Counted from the first letter of the stretch, positions 26,901 through 35,212 are shown. The stretch: DNA of 37,941 nt from Chitinophagales bacterium (GCA_022360175.1 JAKSDI010000028.1:1-37941), one strand, 5' to 3'. Numbers and translations are program-made. The notes: generated by a model from the sequence alone, not told the origin.

Positions 26901-28978
26901 GTTTCGCTTTTGGAGCCAGAGTAGAGGTAGATACAGATATTAATTTGGGCATTGTACGTGCAGGGCTCAATCTGGATATTGGCTTTGATGTCATGATGCA
27001 AAAATACGCTGATGTGATTTGTGTCAATAATTATAATCTCCCTCTTGGTATGAACGGTTGGTACGCATCCGGGCAAGCCTGGGTATATATACAAGGGTAT
27101 GTAGACGTGTTAGGTTTCCGGGTATTGGATGCCGCTTTAGCAGCGGTTCTTCAAATGAAAGGGCCTGATCCATTTTATGTAAGAGGAGTCATTGCAGGAA
27201 GATATCGGGTAATGGGAGGCTTGATCAAAGGGGATTTTCGAGTTCCAATAAAAGATGGGAAAGAATGCTTGCTGGAAGATGGAAGTACTGCAGAGCTAGT
27301 GTTACCAATCATCGATGCTGTATTACCATTAGATAGGGCAAGTAACCTCCCGGTAAACGTAAAACCATCCATTGAATTTGCCTATCCTGTAAATAAGATC
27401 GTGAGTATTGATACTGATGGAGATGGAGAAGATAATCATTACATGATTCAGTTGGATGAATATGAAGTACGGGACCATGCCGGAGAATTGGTCGATGGGC
27501 AATGGATTTGGAGTCATGATGGTTATGCCATTAATTTCCTGCCTTCTGATGTATTGATAGCTGATACTAATTATGTAGTGATGGCAACCGCCACTTTATA
27601 TGAAACCAGTGAAAATGGCACCATCATAGGTGGCCCAATGGATACAGATGTTCGAACCAATAATTTTAATACAGGAGAAGGTTTAGATTATATACCTCTA
27701 ACAAATGTGCAAAGTGCCTGGCCAGCTGATGGACAATTCAACTACTATCAAGAAGAGGATATTGAAAATTATATCCAGCTTGTGTCAGGACAAGATGAAT
27801 TCTTTACAGGCCTTTCAAATAGTTATGTTACTGAAATCCACTTATCAGATGGCTCTAGCCCAACCCCTATTACGGTTCCATTCTCGTATGATGCGAATAC
27901 GAACAGAATTACCTATGACCTGCCTCCATTAGAAGCTAATAAAAGCTATCGTGCAGAATTAAGAGTGTCAGCAAGGCAATCTTCTGGTTCGGGTAGTGGG
28001 TCTTCAGGAGGCCAGTCAGATGATGAAGTAGGTGGAGCACAGAGTAGCGTCCTGGATATTCCAGAGCCATTACTAACATTTTATTTTAGAGTGAGTGCTT
28101 ATCCTACATTCGAAAATAAATTAGAAAGTATTACTACTGATCCACTGGCATTGATGATTAGTGGAGAATATAAAGCCAATATCACTAATTTACAAGAACC
28201 ATTCGGAATCGAAGAATTACTAGGAATTGATTGGTTTCCTAATCCATCCCTTTCTCTATTGGCCGATTTGGATAATACAGCCTGGATGAATCAATTTTTT
28301 AATATCAATGTACCTGATGAGCCCAACTTTAATCTTTATGAAATAAGCATTCCAGGATGTGGCGACTGTAGTATTGCAGATCTAGATTATTCGATCCCTA
28401 ATTTAGATATAAATCGTAAGAACTTTAATGTCATTCCTGATAATGCAGTATCTATTGTACAAGATAATATATCAACTTATGAAGTAACAGAAGAGAATTA
28501 CCTTGTGTGGAATCAGGATTTGAGCCTATTTGAACAATGGGCTGAAGAAGCATCCCCATCTTTTAATTATGCCATCCCGAAGGTTGTACGTCATGATTAT
28601 TTGACACTGCAAAGCTATACCTGGACTGCAGAAGACAATGATGGCGTTTTTACTAGTGCTGTGCTCATTGCGGACAACTTGGGGTGTGGTTCAGATTTAG
28701 ACTTACAAGGAGTACGAGGATGCTGCTATGGTTATGGAGGCTTTATTACACAATATCATAATAATATATTAAATCCTATATATAATAATGATGCCATACT
28801 TCGTCAGTTTAATGCTCCTCCAAGTATTCACTGTACTTGTGTAGACACACCTTTTGAGCCAAGGCCTTTGAACACCAATTTAACTTCTGGCTCTGCATAT
28901 CCACTATTCTTAAACTATCAATTTCCAGATAATTCGGAAAGCGAGCATACCATTAACCTTCAATATTCAAGTTTATGA
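23903..28978 (+). CDS. Large exported beta-rich protein with Ig-like (Big_5-type) domains; function unknown
   Basis: The 1691-aa product has a signal peptide (about 1-24, ending GFLLA). After an alpha-helical segment to about 110, a very long beta-strand-rich region runs to about 1130, with alternating hydrophobic and acidic strands and many Gly/Asp turns (LPVGKRADLGDGTYVIVGI, FNLDVDLVFNKDVIRPV, FTIGGLNVRGIGGGVYVNMRPG). Two Ig-like domains of the Big_5 type follow (about 1140-1245, starting VLPLDRASNLPVNVKPSIEF; about 1258-1395, with a Gly/Ser-rich insert near 1360). The C-terminal 300 residues include Cys clusters (GCGDC, GCCYGYG, CTC). No enzyme motif, T9SS sorting domain or transmembrane barrel ending is recognised. 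Its stop overlaps the next start by 4 nt. Divergent orientation from the toxin suggests a role in toxin export, display or packaging, which is unproven. Confidence 0.8.
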   Translation: MARIYTRYFSLLYVFMLFSGFLLANTEEDSSLVKLLPSIIEKEISSMYKPLKNGKHPSEYQFAIANPTAHQIKAWMDGNYDSLQGVFSENGGNKKGNFFSNTLEQIGKAQEVIDEILDKGNFCDQFDGNSLVQLPVGKRADLGDGTYVIVGINAITLYPTHSELNVYAKVETPKMLDPIYFGSPDIHFSYSGGVEVGSLGLLGNIRSRIMEAVALLEFQGAVVLNDEFVETEGTYVKFDCDGLKEFNLDVDLVFNKDVIRPVPAPPEEGEEENTEDQSPNTPTNDEVRAELEINVNDTETGMNDILVSIDFDQPFIVPQFEDVIFTADEIIFDFSESRHDADLTFPVSGYTPNLITQELWQGVYIKQLSVELPKQIVQEENFTLGPEQINIQDVVIDQTGFTGQVFMAPVFSLGNKNMSGWYFSIDEMDLRFFQSDLASFEFEGDISIPLLNSNNSDTPDESSAMPYMAAFDLENDIYQFSTTPFTEDKVYESGMLNATITLHPTSNIHVTYEDGEGFEVVATLSGDIEIDSPVGNGGGTFSVSGGTFENLQIANKGGFIRDAGNWGIEDIVVDLHNFDLTVAHIGMQEGDASDEAFLFFFASLNIGGDSGSTSSENSMAITAEGGFRIAGKIETLEDGGQKWRYDRFLVDALFIDVENDDFKFSGHVIFFEEMEEFGSGFQGKLRLVFKKLDSETGIEAMGIFGNTGEYRYFLVDVLARFNVESFTIGGLNVRGIGGGVYVNMRPGNIISNFGSVEIGDQLPDYSSSAYDEYKAALEARLGQSLSGILYTPDNSVKLGVNAGIVLATPSNEEIFNANVRLFMEFNNSGGLNQIGIRGFANVMAPISWTGPSCTGLSLYLEMMYQNGTATETGEGRFTARALTFVNFRFIKGGAPLPTNLPFSTDECDELYYAGGVDILISREDWYINIGIPNPNDEDMPFPGGPIAIDLGISGLTVGISTYFDVGTNIPPFPGLPEDVESLSGFSNLIQDENTRATGKGFAFGARVEVDTDINLGIVRAGLNLDIGFDVMMQKYADVICVNNYNLPLGMNGWYASGQAWVYIQGYVDVLGFRVLDAALAAVLQMKGPDPFYVRGVIAGRYRVMGGLIKGDFRVPIKDGKECLLEDGSTAELVLPIIDAVLPLDRASNLPVNVKPSIEFAYPVNKIVSIDTDGDGEDNHYMIQLDEYEVRDHAGELVDGQWIWSHDGYAINFLPSDVLIADTNYVVMATATLYETSENGTIIGGPMDTDVRTNNFNTGEGLDYIPLTNVQSAWPADGQFNYYQEEDIENYIQLVSGQDEFFTGLSNSYVTEIHLSDGSSPTPITVPFSYDANTNRITYDLPPLEANKSYRAELRVSARQSSGSGSGSSGGQSDDEVGGAQSSVLDIPEPLLTFYFRVSAYPTFENKLESITTDPLALMISGEYKANITNLQEPFGIEELLGIDWFPNPSLSLLADLDNTAWMNQFFNINVPDEPNFNLYEISIPGCGDCSIADLDYSIPNLDINRKNFNVIPDNAVSIVQDNISTYEVTEENYLVWNQDLSLFEQWAEEASPSFNYAIPKVVRHDYLTLQSYTWTAEDNDGVFTSAVLIADNLGCGSDLDLQGVRGCCYGYGGFITQYHNNILNPIYNNDAILRQFNAPPSIHCTCVDTPFEPRPLNTNLTSGSAYPLFLNYQFPDNSESEHTINLQYSSL

Positions 28979-31086
28979 TGCGATTGATTCAAAAAGGACT
29001 TGTCCTATTTATCTTACTTGCGATACCAGGTATTTTTATTGCTCAAAATTTGAGTGTCAAAGCTCGTGCAATATCGGATACCATCCAGGTGCGTTTTGCT
29101 CCAGCAGATTATGATACATGGAGGGCAGGTATCGAAACAGGCTATCAATTGCTTATAAAGAAATTAGATGCCGATGGAAATTTAATCAGTATAACAAACT
29201 CTGATATTATTTATCCTACTCCTGAAAATCAATGGGGCGATTTATCTTCTAATGAATCTTTGGGCCTGGCTCATGCTTTGATGTATGATATGGATCAGGC
29301 AATATATGAAGGCGTACAAGGGGCTTATACGCAGGAGGAGGATAGAATTAATCGCTATGGCTTTGCTATGTTTGCGGCTGATATGTCTTTAGAGGCAGCA
29401 GGCCATATGGGGTTATTGTATACGGATATTGATATTGAACTCGGTTATCAATATCAATATCAAATTTTCGTGCCCGGTGGATCTGCTTTTTCAAATATGG
29501 CGATTGTAAATACGAATATACCTGATCCGCTGCCCGCTCCTGATTCATTGAGTGTCTACTTTGGTGATGAAGAGTTTACCCTTCTTTGGTACAAAGTCAA
29601 TTTGGAAAGCTATTATACTTCCTACGTAGTTGAATATTCCACTGATGGCGGTAATACTTTCCAGGCAATGAATGAAAACCCTCTCATAAATCTGGAAACA
29701 GGTGCTGAAGAAGAGGGCTTAAATAATGATTTTATGATCTATAGAGATAGTATAGATAATCATATAGAAGAATATCAATTCAGGGTCAAGGGCAAATCCC
29801 TATTTGGAGAAGAAGGCCCCTATTCGGAAGTAGTGAGTGGTAAAGGGCAGCCTCGGCCATTTCCCCTCATTCCTTTGATCACGGAAGTACTTGAAATGGA
29901 AGACAGCTCATTTAAAATCGATTGGTCATTAAATGAAGATTATGCAGATAGCATTTCACACATCAACATATGGCGGTATTTAAACTATCCGGATGATCCC
30001 ATTATAATTAATCCTGTACCACTAGATAAAACAGCTCGTACTTTTTCTGATTATACCGCAGGGGATGTAAATCATTATCGTTTAGAAGTCATTGATATTA
30101 ATGATAATCCAGTATTTTCTCCCATTGCCCTGGCTCAGCGTATAGATAGTATTCCTCCTGCCCCACCCCAGGGCTTAGTTGGAGTAGTAGATACTATTTT
30201 AGATTCCATTTCGATTATTCGCCTGTCCTGGTTGCCAAACACAGAAGAGGATTTTAGAGGTTATCATGTTTATAAAGGAAATTCTGCCGAAGAAGAAGCA
30301 TTCATCTTGACTTCTTCCGGGGCAATCGGTGATACCGTTTATCTTGATACTATTTACAATTTTGCCATTGGAGAGTATGCCTTCTACAAACTGAAAGCAG
30401 TAGATTTTAATGGGAATCATTCGAGTTTTTCTGATACGATCAGTGTAGCAAGGCCTGATCTGATTCCGCCTGTACCGCCAGTTTTCAAGGGCACACCAAC
30501 GAGAAGTCGCAATTCAGATGCCGTGTTAAGTTGGATCAATAGCCCAAGCAAGGATGTAGTGAGTTATGAATTGCAACGAAAACCAGTGGGCAGTGAATCC
30601 TCAACAGAATGGGAAACCATCATGACAAGAGATGCAGGACAAGAGATGAGGGGAGAATATCTAGCGGAAGAAATTACCTCTACTTATTGGTATAGAGTGG
30701 TAGCTACCGATGATGCTGGTTTACAATCTGCCTCGGATTCGATAAAGGTCAAAGAAGATATTACTCAAAGAGCCATTATGCCTACAGTAGGCTTTAACGT
30801 CCAAGCCAAAGTAATAAAGGATAAAGTAGTTATCAAGTATTCAGGATTTGACTGGGAAACAATTTCCAATGTAGTTATCTATAAATCAACCAATGATGGC
30901 CCTATACGCTCGTTAGCTCGTATTGAAAAAGCAGATCTTGATCCAGTGAATGAAAATGGACAAGTGCTTTTCTATTACGAGGATAACTATTGTAAGGAAG
31001 GAAATAGTTATCAATACTTTATACAAGCTTGCTACCCTTCAGGAAATTACACCAATACTTCCGAAGGCTTGCTCGTAGAGTTTTAG
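28975..31086 (+). CDS. Exported multi-fibronectin type III protein, coupled to the 1691-aa protein
   Basis: A 703-aa protein with a signal peptide (about 1-23, ending IFIAQ). The N-terminal 175 residues (VKARAISDTIQVRFAPADYDTWRAG...GYQLLIKK) form an atypical first Fn3-like unit with a helical insert. Four more Fn3-type modules begin near 180 (PLPAPDSLSVYFGDEEFTLLWY), 295, 390 (IPPAPPQGLVG) and 500 (IPPVPPVFKG), and a last one near 600 (GFNVQAKVIKDKVVIKYSG). It ends abruptly in GLLVEF, with no sorting domain. The ATGA overlap with the upstream gene implies translational coupling and probably a fixed stoichiometry or a complex with the 1691-aa protein. Function is unknown; Fn3 arrays usually serve as extracellular spacers or binding scaffolds. 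Confidence 0.85.
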   Translation: MMRLIQKGLVLFILLAIPGIFIAQNLSVKARAISDTIQVRFAPADYDTWRAGIETGYQLLIKKLDADGNLISITNSDIIYPTPENQWGDLSSNESLGLAHALMYDMDQAIYEGVQGAYTQEEDRINRYGFAMFAADMSLEAAGHMGLLYTDIDIELGYQYQYQIFVPGGSAFSNMAIVNTNIPDPLPAPDSLSVYFGDEEFTLLWYKVNLESYYTSYVVEYSTDGGNTFQAMNENPLINLETGAEEEGLNNDFMIYRDSIDNHIEEYQFRVKGKSLFGEEGPYSEVVSGKGQPRPFPLIPLITEVLEMEDSSFKIDWSLNEDYADSISHINIWRYLNYPDDPIIINPVPLDKTARTFSDYTAGDVNHYRLEVIDINDNPVFSPIALAQRIDSIPPAPPQGLVGVVDTILDSISIIRLSWLPNTEEDFRGYHVYKGNSAEEEAFILTSSGAIGDTVYLDTIYNFAIGEYAFYKLKAVDFNGNHSSFSDTISVARPDLIPPVPPVFKGTPTRSRNSDAVLSWINSPSKDVVSYELQRKPVGSESSTEWETIMTRDAGQEMRGEYLAEEITSTYWYRVVATDDAGLQSASDSIKVKEDITQRAIMPTVGFNVQAKVIKDKVVIKYSGFDWETISNVVIYKSTNDGPIRSLARIEKADLDPVNENGQVLFYYEDNYCKEGNSYQYFIQACYPSGNYTNTSEGLLVEF

Positions 31087-31113
31087 TAGTTGAGCTTGTT
31101 TGAATTATTGAAC

Positions 31114-31203
31114 ATCCCCCTCAGCCCTGTGGGCAGCTCCCCCGAGGGAGCACACTACTGTACCTCTCTCAAACGGGGTGTACAAATAGAGAGATCGGCT
31201 GAG
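31114..31203. repeat. GC-rich double-hairpin intergenic repeat, copy 2
   Basis: ATCCCCCTCAGCCC, hairpin GCCC-TGT-GGGC and hairpin GCTCCC-CCGA-GGGAGC match copy 1 at 9227. The end GGCTGAGG is the reverse complement of CCTCAGCC at the start, giving terminal inverted repeats. Just before it, AGCTTGTTTGAATT (31093-31106) resembles the ends of the MITE-like elements at 8261 and 35213. Confidence 0.65.
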
Positions 31204-31261
31204 GCATCAACAAACAAAACCTAAACATCTCGTTAGCAGATCTTTTGTTATAAAAAAACAG

Positions 31262-31924
31262 ATGATGAAAAAAATCTTTGTCTATATATACTTTTCAATG
31301 ATGCTATTACCAGCTTTGCAAGCTCGGATTGAGATATTAAGCCTTTCACCTACAACCCCAGGAGGAGGGTGTACTGGTACCGTTGAAATAATAGCAAGTG
31401 GCAATGCGGCTCCTTTTACGGTATCTGTATTGGAAACTGGTCAAATTTACTCCAATATAGAAGGTGTCTTCCAAATTACAGGCTTATGTGAAGGGGCCTA
31501 TTCAATTAGTGTTAGCCCCACTAATCTACCTGGTTGTGCTACTATATTAAATCCAGTTATTTTAGTTGACAACTCAGCTATTCCCCCGCCAGGTACACAA
31601 GTGAGCTCCGATGAAGAAGAGGGTCAATCTAACTTATCTTTATCTAGCCAATTTTCTATTGATCAATCAAGCCTGAATTTCAGCTTTGATTTATATCCCA
31701 ATCCAGCAGGAGATTTTGTAAATATATACATACACAGCCAGGAATCTTCAGCCATCTATCAATTGAACTTTCTAAACGCAATTGGTCAACAGATTTTTGA
31801 AAGCAGCACATCAGCACATGAATTAACTAAATTCAACTTAAAAGGCTTAAGTCCAGGCATATATTTTATGGAAGTAGTCAATACCAATGGAGAGAGTACA
31901 CTTAAAAAGGTGATTGTTCAGTGA
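31262..31924 (+). CDS. T9SS type A sorting domain protein, 220 aa
   Basis: A small secreted protein. Residues 1-21 form a signal peptide (ending LPALQA). Residues about 25-110 are an SprB/Ig-like beta unit with several Cys (GGGCTGTVEIIASGN...GLCEGAYSISVSPTNLPGCAT). About 140-220 is a T9SS type A C-terminal sorting domain (FDLYPNPAGDFVNIYI, LNAIGQQIFES, LKGLSPGIYFMEVVNTNGESTLKKVIVQ). The sorting domain directs export through the type IX system and attachment to, or release from, the cell surface. It lies 175 nt after the Fn3 gene, beyond a repeat element, so it may or may not share that transcript. A second in-frame ATG three bases on is an equally good start. Confidence 0.85.
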   Translation: MMKKIFVYIYFSMMLLPALQARIEILSLSPTTPGGGCTGTVEIIASGNAAPFTVSVLETGQIYSNIEGVFQITGLCEGAYSISVSPTNLPGCATILNPVILVDNSAIPPPGTQVSSDEEEGQSNLSLSSQFSIDQSSLNFSFDLYPNPAGDFVNIYIHSQESSAIYQLNFLNAIGQQIFESSTSAHELTKFNLKGLSPGIYFMEVVNTNGESTLKKVIVQ

Positions 31925-31992
31925 TTCTGGCATGTTATTAGATAGATATAGCGGCATTTAAACTTAAGGGGCAGTAATTCCACCCCCTAAAT

Positions 31993-32008
31993 CCCCCGCC
32001 AGCGGGGG
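31993..32008. repeat. GC-rich hairpin repeat
   Basis: CCCCCGC-CA-GCGGGGG forms a 7-bp stem, preceded by CACCCCCTAAAT. It resembles a short CCCCCGCCAGCGGGGG intergenic repeat I recall from Bacteroidota genomes (memory, not checked). It lies in the convergent spacer 31925-32129. Confidence 0.5.
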
Positions 32009-32067
32009 ACAGTCAAGCAGTAAACAATATTTCAAAGATAAAACAAGTGTCCTCAAGTTAAGTACAA

Positions 32068-32110
32068 GTAGACATTAAGAGATACGATGTTAGCATCTCT
32101 TAATGCCTAC
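32068..32110. terminator. Bidirectional terminator between convergent T9SS genes
   Basis: CATTAAGAGAT (32073-32083) and ATCTCTTAATG (32095-32105) pair perfectly over 11 bp; beyond one mismatch, GTAG/CTAC adds four more pairs. The 11-nt loop and position between two converging stop codons suggest it serves both genes. T-runs are weak on both sides. Confidence 0.5.
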
Positions 32111-32129
32111 TCTCGTGAAGGATTTCAAT

Positions 32130-34688
32130 TTATTCAATAAGTATCTTTCCTACCCATTCTTCCTTCTTTTTATTCAACAACTTTATATAATACAGACTTC
32201 CAGGTAGTACGGAAAAATCCAAACAGTTACTATCCGATCTCAATCCATGTTTGATCAATTGTCCCTGCATGTTCCACAACTTCCATGTATCCCATTGCCA
32301 GTCGGATTGTACACAGATAATACCATCTGTAGGATTAGGGTATAGCACTACAGATTGCTCATCAGTAGCTTCGCCAACGGCATTGATCATTAAAAACAGA
32401 TTTTGAGAAGCCGCCGCATTGCAATTAGCATTGGAAGCATTTAAGGTGACGGTGTAATTTCCGGGAGCCTGATAAGTGTGTACAGGATTAAGTTGATTGC
32501 TATTTTCTCCATCGCCAAAATTCCAGATATAGGTATCAGCTTGCGTGGAATTATTGGTAAAACTAACGGTTAAACCATCTATCGTATAGGAGAAAGAGGG
32601 CTCTGGGCGAGGTAATACCTCTACGGCCTGATTGGTTATTGTACTTGCAGGAGGGAAATCGCTAAACAGTGTTAGTGTGGCATTGTAAGTACCGGGAGTT
32701 TCATAAACTACAATAGGCATCTCTTCATTAGAAGTTGCAGGTTGGCCTCCTGGAAACACCCACTCCAGGCTATCGTAAATTCCTTGCGAGTTATTAATAT
32801 ACTGGATTTGCAATGGTTCACATCCCACATTATTTCCATCTACCAAAATAACAGGTACAGGAGGAGCACCAATTTGTACTTGTTGCATTATAGTAGTTTC
32901 CCCACAATCATTTTCGGCAATCAGGGTAATATCATATACCCCTGGCTCATCATAGATATGCACAGGGCTCAATTCCATGCTGCTTTCACCATCCCCAAAA
33001 AACCATTGATAGGTATCGGCAAAGGAAGAGAGGTTAGTGATCGTAATAGCTAAACCATCAATCGTATATGTATAATCAGGAACTGGAGCTGGATATTGCT
33101 CTAATATTATAGGATCAGAATAAACTACATCTCCACAATCATTCACTACCTCAAGACGATATGTATAGCTGTACATAGCTGATACTACCTCACTCACTAA
33201 TAGCATATTCGTATTCACCTGCTGATAAACACTACCTTCTGTAACATCTACATAACCACTCCCCATATCAATTTGCCACTGTAAAGTATAATTGCCTTCA
33301 GTAATTGCTGCTTCGAGTATAGCCATTCCCAGTTCACAAACAGACACTACTTCTGCTTCAACTGTTACCACAGGTACTTCATGAACTATATTGCTTTGAG
33401 GAATCGATGTCAATAATGCCATTTCTCCATCTGCTCCACTTTCAGCTCCATTAGTACCCTCACCACAAGCGCTGGAGTTGGTGGTAAGTCCTGGCTGGCC
33501 TCCTTCCAGTTGGGAGGTAAAACTTAATCCAGTGCTAATCAAAACGAAGCCACCACTGCCTCCTCCCCCAGGACCAAAGCATTGATCTGAATTATTGTTG
33601 CTCGTATTGCCTCCATTCCCTCCTCTTGCTTCTAGTAATAATGGACTTACATCCTGATTCTGAGCATTGATAACAATGGTACCACCGGCGCCACCGCCAC
33701 GGGCTCCATCTCCGCTAGTCACTGGTGCGTTTTCTCCATTCGCTTTGACACTAAAATCATTTGCAGTCAAATAACCAATATCCATCACCACTATACCTCC
33801 TCCATCTGCTCGCGATGAACTAAAGGCATTGTTCGTATGCCCTGCTCCGCCACCGCCACCCATAAATATGCGGCCTTCATTAAATCCAATAGGCCTCCCC
33901 CCTCTTCCTGGGTTCCCTCCCTGGCATCCAAAGGTGGAAGGATTATCATTATCACCGCCTCTACCACCAGATGTCAGGCAAGCTCCTCCTCCACCGCCTG
34001 AATTATGATCATTACCACCACCGCCACCATTAGCCTGAGCACCTCTTCCCCTCGCGATATCATCTTCTATTTTCCGGATACCTTCTCCTTTATAACCGCT
34101 ACGAATACTAGATGCTTCATATACATAATCGTTATAGTTGATAAACCAGAAACAATCACCAGTATAATCCAATTCCTGTGTCCCTCCTCTAAACCCAATA
34201 CCAGATACATCTATATCAGATAACATTTCCAAAGTATCTGCACTTAATGCCAATATACCACCTACACTGCCATCCCATTCTGCGGCAGTCAGTGGATCAG
34301 TAATAATAGCTGAACTATAATGTGGCATACTCACAAGCTGCACGCTACCATCTAAATCATATTCATTCAATGGTGCATTTTGCAAAATCAGTTGATCTCC
34401 CTGCACATCAACTATGACTGCTCGCTCATAATAACCGGCTCCTTTGAGGTCAATTATTGCACCATAACTTGCTGCATTATCAGTATTTATTTCAGCTCCC
34501 TGCATCTGAACAAGCAGGATATTTGTCATAGGCTCAAAACCATCTGTCTGATCAACTGTAATGGATTGGTTACAACTATCAATAGCTAAAACAGATGCGT
34601 ATTGATTAATAATACCAGAAATGGAGGTTTGACAATAAGATACAGCACATAGAGATAATAGAAGGAAAAGGCTGGATATTTGCTTCAT
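32130..34688 (-). CDS. T9SS-sorted surface protein with Gly-rich region and PKD domains
   Basis: An 852-aa secreted protein. The signal peptide is MKQISSLFLLLSLCAVSYCQ. A beta-rich N-terminal domain (about 21-190) leads to a strongly Gly-rich segment (about 205-400, with runs such as GGGGGND, SGGGGGAC, MGGGGGAGHTN), reminiscent of polyglycine-type domains. Ig/PKD-like modules follow: about 445-535, then PKD units with FFGDGE (near 570) and NFGDGE (near 735), and a related unit between them. The last 75 residues (VVLYPNPTDGIICVQSD...ILIE) are a T9SS type A sorting domain. It probably acts as a surface adhesin or matrix protein. The frame stays open 28 codons further upstream, but that extension contains the promoter; ATG 34688 directly precedes the signal peptide. 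Confidence 0.9.
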   Translation of the reverse strand: MKQISSLFLLLSLCAVSYCQTSISGIINQYASVLAIDSCNQSITVDQTDGFEPMTNILLVQMQGAEINTDNAASYGAIIDLKGAGYYERAVIVDVQGDQLILQNAPLNEYDLDGSVQLVSMPHYSSAIITDPLTAAEWDGSVGGILALSADTLEMLSDIDVSGIGFRGGTQELDYTGDCFWFINYNDYVYEASSIRSGYKGEGIRKIEDDIARGRGAQANGGGGGNDHNSGGGGGACLTSGGRGGDNDNPSTFGCQGGNPGRGGRPIGFNEGRIFMGGGGGAGHTNNAFSSSRADGGGIVVMDIGYLTANDFSVKANGENAPVTSGDGARGGGAGGTIVINAQNQDVSPLLLEARGGNGGNTSNNNSDQCFGPGGGGSGGFVLISTGLSFTSQLEGGQPGLTTNSSACGEGTNGAESGADGEMALLTSIPQSNIVHEVPVVTVEAEVVSVCELGMAILEAAITEGNYTLQWQIDMGSGYVDVTEGSVYQQVNTNMLLVSEVVSAMYSYTYRLEVVNDCGDVVYSDPIILEQYPAPVPDYTYTIDGLAITITNLSSFADTYQWFFGDGESSMELSPVHIYDEPGVYDITLIAENDCGETTIMQQVQIGAPPVPVILVDGNNVGCEPLQIQYINNSQGIYDSLEWVFPGGQPATSNEEMPIVVYETPGTYNATLTLFSDFPPASTITNQAVEVLPRPEPSFSYTIDGLTVSFTNNSTQADTYIWNFGDGENSNQLNPVHTYQAPGNYTVTLNASNANCNAAASQNLFLMINAVGEATDEQSVVLYPNPTDGIICVQSDWQWDTWKLWNMQGQLIKHGLRSDSNCLDFSVLPGSLYYIKLLNKKKEEWVGKILIE

Positions 34689-34719
34689 AATCAGTATTTG
34701 GGATTCATTATTCAAAAAA

Positions 34720-34752
34720 CAAAAATACTTTTTGAAATCATTCTTTCCACAA
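34720..34752 (-). promoter_or_regulatory. Bacteroidota-type promoter of the Gly-rich/PKD gene
   Basis: On the minus strand TTG (34752-34750) is followed after 22 nt by TATTTTTG (34727-34720), an exact TAnnTTTG. This matches TTG-N17-23-TAnnTTTG and predicts a leader of about 25 nt before the ATG at 34688. Confidence 0.75.
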
Positions 34753-34789
34753 AAATAACCAGAAGTTATCACAATACCTTCCAGTATTA

Positions 34790-34812
34790 AGAGGTGCTAG
34801 TGCAGCATCTCT
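34790..34812 (-). terminator. Possible terminator after the ferredoxin gene
   Basis: AGAGGTGCT (34790-34798) and AGCATCTCT (34804-34812) form a 9-bp stem with one wobble and a 5-nt loop, 58 nt past the ferredoxin stop codon and just upstream of the next promoter. The following T-run on the minus strand is poor. Confidence 0.4.
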
Positions 34813-34869
34813 CAACTGATTTATGTTCTAAGTCATTACTCTTACCTTATATTGAATAAGCAGGGTAAT

Positions 34870-35190
34870 TTAATCTTCCGATTCTGGAGCAAGCTTCACC
34901 TTTAGCCCTTCCAAATTATCCGTGATGTGAAGTTGACACCCCAGGCGGGAATTATCTTCAACAAAGAATGCCTGATCCAGCATATCTTCTTCATCTTCAG
35001 ACATTCCCGGCAAATTATTCTCGCTCAACACATACACATGACAGGTAGAACATAAGGCCATTCCTCCACAAGTACCTTTTACTGGAAGCTCGTACGCCTT
35101 ACAAACCTCCATTAGATTCATATTCATATCTGTGGGAGCTTCCAATTGATGCTCCTTGCCCTGGCGGTCGATGACTGTAATGTTGACCAT
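34870..35190 (-). CDS. Adrenodoxin-type [2Fe-2S] ferredoxin
   Basis: A 106-aa electron carrier. The four cluster ligands are C41, C47, C50 and C85 (spacing C-x5-C-x2-C-x34-C), within GTCGGMALCSTCHVYV and RLGCQL, the pattern of vertebrate-type/ISC-type ferredoxins (Fdx/adrenodoxin) rather than plant-type. The acidic stretch SEDEEDMLDQ near 64-73 matches the helix that binds reductase partners in this family. It could serve Fe-S cluster assembly or an oxygenase; no isc genes, reductase or P450 are adjacent, so the partner is unknown. It is a stand-alone gene; its upstream spacer carries a 160-bp inverted-repeat element that begins 23 nt before the ATG. Confidence 0.93.
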   Translation of the reverse strand: MVNITVIDRQGKEHQLEAPTDMNMNLMEVCKAYELPVKGTCGGMALCSTCHVYVLSENNLPGMSEDEEDMLDQAFFVEDNSRLGCQLHITDNLEGLKVKLAPESED

Positions 35191-35212
35191 AATTTTTATT
35201 TATAATGCTAAA

